From Lentisphaerota bacterium (lineage in GTDB: Bacteria > Verrucomicrobiota > Kiritimatiellia > UBA8416 > JABMPJ01): a stretch of 49,052 nucleotides of DNA. Below the pieces are notes generated by a model. It saw nothing but the letters and a program-made list of their open reading frames with translations. It was not told where the DNA came from and made no database searches. Made by a program: the position numbers and the translations under genes. Positions within the stretch are counted from its first letter, which is position 1. Each line of letters starts with the position of its first letter. Positions 6,706-14,238 of the stretch are shown here, piece by piece. The stretch covers positions 1 to 49,052 of the forward strand of contig JABMPJ010000093.1 in NCBI GenBank assembly GCA_013203785.1, written 5' to 3'.

Positions 6706-7394
6706 AAAGAAAGCTCGTCGTCATTACGCTTGTGGTGCTCGGGCTCCTTGCGATTCTTGCGGCGCTTCACGGGCCCGTGGCCGCGTGGCTGGAGATGCGG
6801 GAGAGCTGGTTGCCAGATGACGCGCGGGTTGATGCCGTCTATATCATGGGGGGCCAGTGGGATCACGAGCGTGTCGATGGATTGAAGGCGTGGTTGGCAG
6901 GGGGAGGGCAGACCGACCGTATTCTGGTGCCCGAGGACAACTCGAAGGGGCGTTGGTCCCGGAGTTCCCATCGTAACCTGTCGACCGGCGAGTGGATGCT
7001 CGAGACCCTGCACACCGCCTTGAATGAGCTGCAGTGCACGGTACCGGTAGAAGTAATCACGCTCAGCATGGAAGGCACCGACGCTGAGATGATGGACTTG
7101 GCAGCCCTTGTGGCGCGCCGCGATGATATCGGGTCACTCGCATTGGCCACCTCCCGCTTCCATATTCGCCGCACGCACTCGCGGGCGCAGAAGTGGTTAG
7201 GGAAACCACCCGGCATGATCCCCGCTATCAGTATCTGGCAGGATCGCTCCCCCGTCGTGGTCGGTGCGGAGCTTTTAAAGATGGTGCGCGATGCCCTCGG
7301 CCTCTCGACGGCTCCAATGCTCAACCGGTGGTGGTGGCTGGAGCGTTTGGGTCGTACCGGGTTTCTGCTTGTGAAGGGACGCTCGCTTGCCTAG
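6702..7394 (+). CDS. DUF218 (YdcF/SanA/ElyC-like) membrane-anchored protein
   Basis: A 230-residue protein with one N-terminal membrane anchor (about residues 5-24) and a Rossmann-like domain. Family-like features are DAVYIMGGQWDHERVDGLKAWL near the start, a sugar-nucleotide-fold-type central part, and LATSRFHIRRTHSRAQKWLG, equivalent to the T-x-x-F-H-x-x-R motif of DUF218 proteins. E. coli relatives SanA and ElyC influence envelope integrity and lipid-linked precursor metabolism; the chemistry is not settled. The ATG overlaps the permease stop. The next gene follows after 47 nt. Identification is moderate because overall similarity could only be judged from motifs. Confidence 0.68.
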   Translation: MKRKLVVITLVVLGLLAILAALHGPVAAWLEMRESWLPDDARVDAVYIMGGQWDHERVDGLKAWLAGGGQTDRILVPEDNSKGRWSRSSHRNLSTGEWMLETLHTALNELQCTVPVEVITLSMEGTDAEMMDLAALVARRDDIGSLALATSRFHIRRTHSRAQKWLGKPPGMIPAISIWQDRSPVVVGAELLKMVRDALGLSTAPMLNRWWWLERLGRTGFLLVKGRSLA

Positions 7395-7441
7395 CATCTG
7401 TGGTGGCGCAGGGGGCGTAGCTGGCGCTGTTGGGATGTGGA

Positions 7442-9181
7442 ATGACAGAGTCGGATGTCAGGCTGGAAGATATGGTGCGCGAGGTGGACGCGTTGCATAC
7501 GCAAGTCACCACGCTGCATGAGCGGCTCGCCGGGGATCAGGCCGTTGATCTCGACCGCCTGCGCGATGAGCTGGGCGGGCTGCTATCACGTTGTGCGAAG
7601 GGCTTGAGTGGTGCGGGCCAGAGTATTGGCTCAGAGCTCGAACGGCGGCAGGAGTCGGATGCGGCCCTGCGACAAGAGCGCGACCGGATCCGCATGTATC
7701 TCGACATCATCGACTCCATGATCGTGGTATTGGATCAGGATGGCTGCGTCGCTCAGATCAATCGAGCGGGCTGCGATGTCCTTGTTCGCGAAGAATCAGA
7801 GGTTATCGGTGTCAATTGGGTTGAGCATTTTGTTCCTGAGGCGCGGCGTGACCAAACGCGAGCCATTTTTGATCAGCTCAGGGCCGGAAACGTCGCGGAG
7901 TCTGAGCGCCACGAGAACCAGGTGATCAGTCGCGGACGTGGTGAGCGGACCGTGGCATGGCGGAACGCCGTGATCCGTGACGAAACGGGTGCCATTATCG
8001 GGACGGTTGGTTCGGGCGAGGATATCACTGATCGTCGCCGCATGGAGCTGGCCCTGCGCGAAAGCGAGCGCATGGATGCGGTTGGGGCGCTGGCCGAGAC
8101 GGTGTCCCAGAACTTCGGCAATATCCTGACGGCGATCGACGGCTACGCCTCGTTCCTGGTCGACAGTCTCATTCCCAATACGCGGGCGCATCAACACGCG
8201 GAACGCATCGTGGACGCCACGCGGCATGCCGCCGAGCTGATGCGCCGCCTGATGCATGTGGCCAAGGCCAGTAACGTGGGTGCGGTCGCGGTGGAGACCA
8301 TATCGCTTGAGGATGCCGTGAGGCGGACCTTGGAGCTCATGGCCCACATCCTCATCCCGCGCAATGTCAAGGCCGTGGTACGTACGGATGTCTTGCCTGA
8401 CGTCGAGGCTGATGCCGACCAACTGATCGACGTCCTGATGAGCATCATGACGAACTCGGCAGAGGCGATGCCACAGGGCGGGACCATAGCGATCGATACC
8501 ATCGAGCGGCGTATCTCCAAACCGCGTATGAATCCAACGGCTAAGGGCGGGGTATATGTCGGGCTCCGCATCCGTGACACGGGCGTGGGTATGAGCCGGT
8601 CCATCATGCAGCGCATATTTGAGCCGCTCTTCTCAACCAAAGAGAGCGTGGAGTCGCTGGGTTTGGGGTTACCGGTGGCGCAAAGCATCGTGCAGTCCAT
8701 GGGCGGCTGGATTGATGTGCACAGTCGCGAGGGCACTGGCACAATTTTTCGTGTGTTTCTGCCGAAAGGCCTCTCCGAGCGCGTGGAGGAAAGCAAAAGC
8801 ACGGTGTCCTCGCTTGTGCTCGTTGCGGATGATTCGCGCGAGGATCTGTTGGCCATGAAGACCACGGTACAGGAGGGTGGCCATCGAGTCGTCGCGGTGA
8901 GCGATGCGGCGATGGCACTGTTGAGCTACCGGGAGCGTCGCGATGAACTGGCCGTGGTGGTCCTCGATTTCATGTTGCCTACGGCGGCAGGCGTGGCGTT
9001 GCCAGAAGAGATCTTTGCTATTGATCCCCAGGCACCCGTGATCGTCACCTCAGGCTTTTCGAGGGAGTACGTGCGAGATCGACTCTCTTCCTCGACCTGG
9101 ACTTTCCTTCAAAAGCCCTTCACGCCTGAGCAGTTCCTCGCCTGTGTGACGCGTGTGATTGCGCAGCGGCGGGAGTCGTGA
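7442..9181 (+). CDS. Hybrid sensor kinase with degenerate H-box and receiver
   Basis: A soluble 579-residue hybrid kinase. From the N-terminus: a coiled-coil lead, a PAS domain (about residues 80-200, ending in the PAC-like VGSGEDITDRRRMEL), a dimerisation helix, an HATPase domain with N-box SIMTNSAEAM, G1 box RDTGVGM and GLGLPVAQSIVQSMGG, then a receiver with ADDS, the phospho-acceptor aspartate in VVLDFMLP, and lysine in LQKPF. Where family members have the A-H-D-F-N-N phospho-acceptor, this protein reads S-Q-N-F-G-N (codon CAG at 8108-8110), so autophosphorylation in the normal way is unlikely. TTG 7430 is an alternative start. No membrane segments and no adjacent response-regulator gene. 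Confidence 0.9.
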   Translation: MTESDVRLEDMVREVDALHTQVTTLHERLAGDQAVDLDRLRDELGGLLSRCAKGLSGAGQSIGSELERRQESDAALRQERDRIRMYLDIIDSMIVVLDQDGCVAQINRAGCDVLVREESEVIGVNWVEHFVPEARRDQTRAIFDQLRAGNVAESERHENQVISRGRGERTVAWRNAVIRDETGAIIGTVGSGEDITDRRRMELALRESERMDAVGALAETVSQNFGNILTAIDGYASFLVDSLIPNTRAHQHAERIVDATRHAAELMRRLMHVAKASNVGAVAVETISLEDAVRRTLELMAHILIPRNVKAVVRTDVLPDVEADADQLIDVLMSIMTNSAEAMPQGGTIAIDTIERRISKPRMNPTAKGGVYVGLRIRDTGVGMSRSIMQRIFEPLFSTKESVESLGLGLPVAQSIVQSMGGWIDVHSREGTGTIFRVFLPKGLSERVEESKSTVSSLVLVADDSREDLLAMKTTVQEGGHRVVAVSDAAMALLSYRERRDELAVVVLDFMLPTAAGVALPEEIFAIDPQAPVIVTSGFSREYVRDRLSSSTWTFLQKPFTPEQFLACVTRVIAQRRES

Positions 9182-9187
9182 CGCCGT

Positions 9188-9364
9188 TCAGTCTTCGAGC
9201 GGCATGGGATTGCAGAGGTTCTTCTCTGAATCGGCGGCGCGCCCGCAGTTGAAGCATATGGACGTCGGCTTTTTGACCAGTTCCCTGATCGCCTCAAATT
9301 TACGCTCACTCACCAGTACGCAGAGGTGGCCGGTGTGGTCCTCTTTGCTGCATGCTTCGCTCAT
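9188..9364 (-). CDS. Small zinc-ribbon-like protein
   Basis: A 58-residue protein with CFNCG followed 11 residues later by a further cysteine in NLCNPMPL, giving a probable short treble-clef or zinc-ribbon site together with the early cysteines and histidine (ACSKEDHTGHLC). The start at 9364 is preceded by AGGAAAGG, a good ribosome-binding site. It lies 28 nt downstream of zwf on the same strand and may be the last gene of the ftn-dsbD-zwf run. Similar short proteins are usually annotated hypothetical. It converges with the sensor kinase gene, with only 6 nt between stops. Confidence 0.75.
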   Translation of the reverse strand: MSEACSKEDHTGHLCVLVSERKFEAIRELVKKPTSICFNCGRAADSEKNLCNPMPLED

Positions 9365-9392
9365 CGGTCGATCCTTTCCTCTATAGAGTTTG

Positions 9393-10868
9393 CTATCGCC
9401 AGACGGTATCTGCTCGTATGGCCAGGTCCATGGCGGCTGAGGGGCCTGTACTGCCGAAGGGGTAGGGTAAGGGTCGGATGTGGTTGGAGTCAACCGTATC
9501 CAGAACGGGGGTAAAGACGTCCCACGCGGCGGCGAGTTCACCACTGCTGATGAAGAGACTCCGTTCGCCCTGGATCACGTCGAGGATCAGGTCCTCGTAG
9601 GCATCCGGGATCAGCTCAGAGAACGCGGTCTTGTACTCGAGATCGAGATCGCGCGTCTCGAGATCCATCTCCAGCCCGGGCACCTTGCTGGTAATACGGA
9701 ACATAATGGCCTCGTTGGGCTGCACTCGAATGATCAGTTCATTGGGTTCGGCGTGGCCCGAGACGCCTGAGAAGACATTGGCCTCCGTTTCGCGGAAGAG
9801 AATTCTGATCTCGGTGGACTTGCGGTCGAGCCCCTTGCCGGCCCGCAGCAGGAAGGGGACGCCCTCCCAACGTGGATTGTTAATGTGGAGCAGAACGGCG
9901 GCATAGGTCGAGGCGAGGGAGTCATCCGGCACGGACTCGTCCTCGGTATAGCCCGGCGCGGGCGGAGCACCGGCTGGCGCGGCCGTGTACTGGCCGAGCA
10001 CAAGGTCCTCAATCCCAACCGCAGCCACAGTCTCGAGCAGGCGGACCTTTTCCTGTCGTATCGCAGCCGAAGAGGTGCTGGCGGGGGGCTCCATGGCCAC
10101 CAGGGAGACCATTTGGAGAAGGTGGTTCTGCATGACGTCGCGCACGATACCGTACTGGTCAAAATAGCCGCCTCGTCCCTCAATCCCGATGGGCTCGGCC
10201 CAGGATATCTGGACGCTCTGAATATGTTCGCGTGACCAGAGTGGCTCAAAAATACGGTTGGCAAAGCGCAGGACCATCAGATTCTGAATCACCTCCTTAC
10301 CTAGATAGTGATCAATGCGGAAGATCTGCCGCTCAGCGAAGACGTGGCTGAGTTCTTCAACCAGTTGGTCGGAAGAACTCCGGTCGTGCCCGAATGGCTT
10401 CTCGACCACGACCCGCGACCAGGGCGATGAATCGTCGCAGTAGACAAACCCGGCGTCGCCGAGGGCGCGTGCCACGTCCATGAAGACGGAAGGGGGAATG
10501 GCCAGGTAAAAGAGACGGTTGGTCCGGCTGTGCGGCTCGTGCTCCTGCATGCGCATGAAGAGGTCCAGAAAGGCATCGGTCGACCCGTACTGTCCACTAA
10601 CATAGTGGCAGCACGCGAGAAAGGCATCCATCTTCTCAGCGCAGGAGCGCTCTTCGGGGGTGTAGCGGCAGGTCAGGTGTTCAGTGATGCTCTCCCGGAA
10701 ACTCTCATCCGTCATGGCCGAGCGCGCAAAGCCCATGATCGTGAGTTCGACCGGAAGGAGGCCCTGGCAGTAGAGCGCGAATAGGGCCGGAAATATCTTC
10801 CGTCGGGCGAGATCACCCGAAGCACCTACGACGACGATTGTGAGGGTATTCGATCCAGATTCTAGCAT
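9393..10868 (-). CDS. zwf: Glucose-6-phosphate 1-dehydrogenase
   Basis: A 491-residue cytosolic enzyme oxidising glucose-6-phosphate to 6-phosphogluconolactone with NAD(P)+, the entry to the oxidative pentose phosphate pathway. The Rossmann motif GASGDLARRKIFPALF is at the N-terminus, and RIDHYLGKE, carrying the substrate-binding and catalytic histidine and lysine, is in place. Length is normal. The start at 10868 (MLESGS) is chosen because the dinucleotide fold begins ten residues later; the longer ORF would overlap dsbD with unrelated sequence. It begins 7 nt after the dsbD stop. Supplying NADPH would suit the thiol and oxidative-stress genes around it. Confidence 0.95.
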   Translation of the reverse strand: MLESGSNTLTIVVVGASGDLARRKIFPALFALYCQGLLPVELTIMGFARSAMTDESFRESITEHLTCRYTPEERSCAEKMDAFLACCHYVSGQYGSTDAFLDLFMRMQEHEPHSRTNRLFYLAIPPSVFMDVARALGDAGFVYCDDSSPWSRVVVEKPFGHDRSSSDQLVEELSHVFAERQIFRIDHYLGKEVIQNLMVLRFANRIFEPLWSREHIQSVQISWAEPIGIEGRGGYFDQYGIVRDVMQNHLLQMVSLVAMEPPASTSSAAIRQEKVRLLETVAAVGIEDLVLGQYTAAPAGAPPAPGYTEDESVPDDSLASTYAAVLLHINNPRWEGVPFLLRAGKGLDRKSTEIRILFRETEANVFSGVSGHAEPNELIIRVQPNEAIMFRITSKVPGLEMDLETRDLDLEYKTAFSELIPDAYEDLILDVIQGERSLFISSGELAAAWDVFTPVLDTVDSNHIRPLPYPFGSTGPSAAMDLAIRADTVWR

Positions 10869-10875
10869 GTGCACT

Positions 10876-12510
10876 CTATTTTTCTGTGGCATCCGTCTTG
10901 ATCGACTTGTTTTCGTTCGATGGCAATAGCACCACATAAGTGGGCAGGCCGATGGCGCCAAAATAGTCGAGCATGGCCTTGGTCTCGGGCTGGGATATGT
11001 CCTCGGCCTGGATCTTCACCCGCACAAAATCCTCCAACTCAGCTTGGACCTCGCTCGCCTTGAACGTGGTCTTCTCCATCTTCAGGCAGTTTTTGCACCA
11101 GCTCGCCCAAAAATCGATGAACACCGGTTGACCGGATGCGCTGGCCTGCGTCAGGGCGGGTTCCAGTGCGGTAAGCCATCCGCTCTCAACCTGCTCCTGC
11201 TGGGCCGCGACGACCGCCTCGCGCGCGCCTGCGCTGCGGGAGATGAGCAGTGAGACGCCCAGCTTGCCGTACCAGAGGGCAAACAGAATGATGACGACAC
11301 CGAAGACCATCTTGACGCGTTCCATCCACTTGCCGGGCTTGGGAAGGAAAGAGAGGCCTGCGCCGGCAAAAGGCCATGGCAGGGCCATACCGACCCCGAG
11401 CAGAAAAGGAAGCAGCAGCCCTGCCCCGACCCCGCGCGCATGCAGGTCGGCGGACAGCAGCAAGACGGAGATCAGGACCGGCGCCACGCAAGCGCCCGCA
11501 AGCAGGGCGGCTATGCCGCCCAGGAAGAGGGCCGTAAAGAACCCGCCCTTACGTGCGGAAGCGGGGCCGGCTTTGGCCTGGAAGCGGGAGAGATCGATTA
11601 TAAACACATCGAACATAGCCAGGGCCAGCGCCACGAAGATGGCCGCGATACCGAGGTTGAACCACGGCGAGGCGTTAAGGGTGCCGAATTTGGCCCCCGT
11701 CAGAATAACGACCAGCCCCAGTACGCCGTAGACCAGCGAGATGCCGAGTCCGTAGGCGGTGCCCAGCGCGAAGCCGCGGGCGCGTGAACCCGCTTGGGCA
11801 CCCGCACCGATGATGGCGATATTGATCGGGATCATGGGGAGCACGCAGGGAGTCAGGTTGAGGGCCAGTCCGCCCAGCAGGATCAGAAGGGCCACCAGCC
11901 AGGGCCCGCGACGGTCGAGGGCCGAGCGTAGCGCGTCGGTTTTCATCGTTCCCGCCCGGGCGTTTACGAGAAAATCAATGAAGGCGTCAGATGTGAGATA
12001 GCCGGCATACGTCCCGCCGATCTCAAATCCTTTCAGCTGCTGCATCCAGCCGTGCTCGTCTGAAGGGGGGGCGGTGGCCGCGATATCCGTCGCTGTTGCG
12101 ACCGCGGCTTCCGCACCACCCAGAATAAAGCTCTCGGTCATGGGCCGGAAACAGATGGAATCGTTGCAGGCCTGATAGCCGACCCTCAGGGCGAGTCCGG
12201 CCGCCGGAACGGTCGCGGGGCTGAGGGAGAAGGTGACATCATGGTCGTAGACCCCGACGTCGGCATCCAGGAACTCATCATGTTTGGCCTCGGCCGTCGG
12301 TGTCTCCAGCGGGGTCAGCTCGACGCCTTCGGCCACGATGGTGATCTGGTCGGCATAGACGTAGTAATGTGCCGGAATGGCGAACCGGACCAGAACACGC
12401 GTTGGTCCGGCCTGACTCTCCAGGGTTGCCGAGACCACGACATCCTCGCTCTGCGCGCGCGCTAGCGGCGTCAACGCCAGCGCGAGCAGTAGCCCAAAGA
12501 TTCGTCGCAT
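10876..12510 (-). CDS. dsbD: Thiol:disulfide interchange protein DsbD
   Basis: A 544-residue inner-membrane reductase carrying electrons from cytosolic thioredoxin to periplasmic thiol proteins. All three parts are visible: a signal peptide (ends near ARAQS) and N-terminal immunoglobulin-like domain with YQACNDSICFRP; a transmembrane core of about eight helices with TPCVLPMIP and GACVAPVL, each holding one redox cysteine; and a C-terminal thioredoxin domain with FWASWCKNCLKME (C-x2-C). The start has GGAGAGG upstream. It sits between ferritin (23-nt gap) and zwf (7 nt). Periplasmic thioredoxin-like lipoproteins encoded at 14239-16966 are plausible partners. Confidence 0.93.
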   Translation of the reverse strand: MRRIFGLLLALALTPLARAQSEDVVVSATLESQAGPTRVLVRFAIPAHYYVYADQITIVAEGVELTPLETPTAEAKHDEFLDADVGVYDHDVTFSLSPATVPAAGLALRVGYQACNDSICFRPMTESFILGGAEAAVATATDIAATAPPSDEHGWMQQLKGFEIGGTYAGYLTSDAFIDFLVNARAGTMKTDALRSALDRRGPWLVALLILLGGLALNLTPCVLPMIPINIAIIGAGAQAGSRARGFALGTAYGLGISLVYGVLGLVVILTGAKFGTLNASPWFNLGIAAIFVALALAMFDVFIIDLSRFQAKAGPASARKGGFFTALFLGGIAALLAGACVAPVLISVLLLSADLHARGVGAGLLLPFLLGVGMALPWPFAGAGLSFLPKPGKWMERVKMVFGVVIILFALWYGKLGVSLLISRSAGAREAVVAAQQEQVESGWLTALEPALTQASASGQPVFIDFWASWCKNCLKMEKTTFKASEVQAELEDFVRVKIQAEDISQPETKAMLDYFGAIGLPTYVVLLPSNENKSIKTDATEK

Positions 12511-12533
12511 CGTGCTGCCTCTCCGCCGCGACC

Positions 12534-13058
12534 TCAGGCCACGGCTGCAACGAGGCCCACGGGCATCTTGAAGACCCGTGTCCCCAGCTCCCGGTCGATC
12601 AGCAGCATGCCGCCGCCTACGGGGCCAGCCAGGTTGATTTGGTCGATGATCTCACCGACGCTCTCCTCTTCCTCAACCTGCTCGTTGACATACCACTGCA
12701 AAAAGATGGCCGTGGCATTATCGTTCTCTTCATGCGCGATCCCGATCAGGGCATTGATTATGGCCGTAACGGCCTGCTCGTGCACCAATGTTTCCGCAAA
12801 GGCCTTGGCGATAGTCTCAAAGTCGGCTGGCGGTTTCGCGACGGTATCCAGAATGACCTGGCTTCCCTGGCTACTGACATAGTTGTAGAAACGCCACACA
12901 TGTGTCATTTCCTCCCGCGACTGGACAAAAAACCAGTTGGAAGCGCCGCGCAAGCCTTGCGTCGACGCCCAGCTTGCCATGGCCAGGTAGAGGTAGGCCG
13001 AGTAGAGCTCGGCATTCATCTGTTTGTTAAGGGCTTGCGTCATCTTGTCGGTAATCAT
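12534..13058 (-). CDS. ftnA: Bacterial non-haem ferritin
   Basis: A 174-residue four-helix iron-storage protein that oxidises Fe(II) and stores it as a mineral in a 24-mer cage. Ferroxidase ligands are recognisable in NAELYSAYLYL, SREEMTHVWRFY (E-x2-H), the mid-helix ETLVHEQAV, and FLQWYVNEQVEEEES with its conserved glutamine and acids. Length is typical of prokaryotic ferritins. GAAGGA lies upstream of ATG 13058. It is the first gene of a likely ftn-dsbD-zwf transcript; the 334-nt region upstream must hold the promoter and also contains repeat element C. Confidence 0.94.
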   Translation of the reverse strand: MITDKMTQALNKQMNAELYSAYLYLAMASWASTQGLRGASNWFFVQSREEMTHVWRFYNYVSSQGSQVILDTVAKPPADFETIAKAFAETLVHEQAVTAIINALIGIAHEENDNATAIFLQWYVNEQVEEEESVGEIIDQINLAGPVGGGMLLIDRELGTRVFKMPVGLVAAVA

Positions 13059-13164
13059 CTTATCATCCTTCTTTCTACCAGGGTTCTGTCAAGAGTTCTG
13101 CCCCAGTTGTGGGGCTAATCAACGTTTCGTCAAGTACTTATGGCGGATTGGCGGTTCTCCCCGA

Positions 13165-13316
13165 GGATTTAGGCGCTAGGCGCTAGGCGTTAGGAACTTC
13201 TCCGGACGTTCATGCATCGATCTCAGTATCTTTCCGACCTCATCACCCAATCGTAAGTCGTTAGTGGACAGGCGTTAGCTCCACAATCCTAGTTCCTAGC
13301 GCCTAGCGCCTAATCC
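13165..13316. repeat. Heptad-repeat inverted element C in the 13059-13392 gap
   Basis: The left arm (13165-13198) is GGATTT plus AGGCGCT, AGGCGCT, AGGCGTT, AGGAACT. The right arm (13291-13316) is the inverted equivalent with three units instead of four, so the arms differ by exactly one heptad plus a single T. The 92-nt spacer has no recognised gene. Nothing else is apparent in this intergenic stretch apart from the presumed ferritin promoter, which I could not pinpoint. Confidence 0.85.
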
Positions 13317-13392
13317 CTACGTTGCCCTACCCACCGCTCAGATCCTCGCGACACTCGTTTCATTTTTGTTTATCGAACTTTTGACAGCACCT

Positions 13393-13965
13393 CTACCAGT
13401 TTTCTGCGAGCAGTTCGAAATAAGCTTGGGGGTGGTCGCAAGCCGGACACACCTTGGGGGCGCTCGTGCCGATGTGAACGTAGCCACATTTGATGCAGCG
13501 CCAGGCCACGGGCGCGTCCCGCTTGAATACGCGCTCATTGTCAATATTAGCCTTCAGCTCGAGGTAGCGTTTCTCGTGCTGCTTCTCCGCGACCGCGATA
13601 GAGTTGAACAGGGTGGCCACCTTGTCGAAGCCTTCGTCGCGCGCTGTCTTGGCGAAAGCGGGGTACATATCGGTCCACTCATGGTTCTCTCCGGCCGCCG
13701 CTGCGGCAAGATTCTCGGAGGTGGAGGTGTTGAGGCCAAAGGGGAATGCTGCCGTGATCTCGGCCTCGCCTCCGGTCATGCATTTGAAGAGTGACGAGGC
13801 GTGAGCTTGCTCCTGTAGGGCGGTCTCCGAAAAGATCATCGAAATCTGTATATAGCCCTCTTTGCGTGCTTTTTTGGCATAGTAATCGTAGCGGTTACGG
13901 GCCTGAGATTCGCCTGCAAATGCCGTCATCAGGTTCTGCTCGGTCTGGCTGCCTTTAAGATCCAT
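13393..13965 (-). CDS. rbr: Rubrerythrin
   Basis: A 190-residue peroxide-reducing diiron protein of the anaerobic oxidative-stress response. The ferritin-like domain carries [24 protein letters not shown] (E-x2-H) and [10 protein letters not shown] (E-x2-H). The C-terminal rubredoxin-like domain carries [10 protein letters not shown] and [11 protein letters not shown] as paired CxxC knuckles. The start at 13965 (MDLKGS) follows GGGGAGAGA; the in-frame extension to 14049 is not protein-like. Electrons would come from the rubredoxin encoded at 899-1057. It stands alone, between elements C and D. Confidence 0.96.
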   Translation of the reverse strand: MDLKGSQTEQNLMTAFAGESQARNRYDYYAKKARKEGYIQISMIFSETALQEQAHASSLFKCMTGGEAEITAAFPFGLNTSTSENLAAAAAGENHEWTDMYPAFAKTARDEGFDKVATLFNSIAVAEKQHEKRYLELKANIDNERVFKRDAPVAWRCIKCGYVHIGTSAPKVCPACDHPQAYFELLAENW

Positions 13966-14136
13966 TGCTCTCTCCCCATTCCTGACGCACGCTTCATTTT
14001 TATACCGGCGGGACGGCGTCGGTCCCGAGCGGCATACCCATCGATTCATCAGTCTACCGATCTTAGGCGGAACAGCGATAAAAAAAGATGGAGGAATTGG
14101 GTTTCAGGCCGCTAGCACTGCTACGGGAATTGGTCG

Positions 14137-14194
14137 TAATCGTAATCATGCTCGTAATCGTAATCGATTACGATTGCGAGCATGATTACGATTA
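14137..14194. repeat. 58-bp near-perfect palindrome (locus D)
   Basis: Arms 14137-14165 and 14166-14194 are reverse complements at 28 of 29 positions with no spacer. Each arm is made of 6-nt CGTAAT units interrupted by CATGCT. The palindrome lies between the rubrerythrin start and the 3' end of the YyaL-type gene. Its lack of a loop and of a T-run argues against a simple terminator. Confidence 0.9.
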
Positions 14195-14201
14195 GGATGG
14201 G

Positions 14202-14222
14202 GCGGGGGAAGCTTGCCCCCGC
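14202..14222 (-). terminator. GC-rich hairpin after the YyaL-type gene
   Basis: GCGGGGG (14202-14208) pairs with CCCCCGC (14216-14222) around a 7-nt loop, 16 nt beyond the stop codon of the minus-strand gene. There is no T-run, so a Rho-independent terminator is only a possibility. Confidence 0.35.
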
Positions 14223-14238
14223 AGGGATGATATGAACC

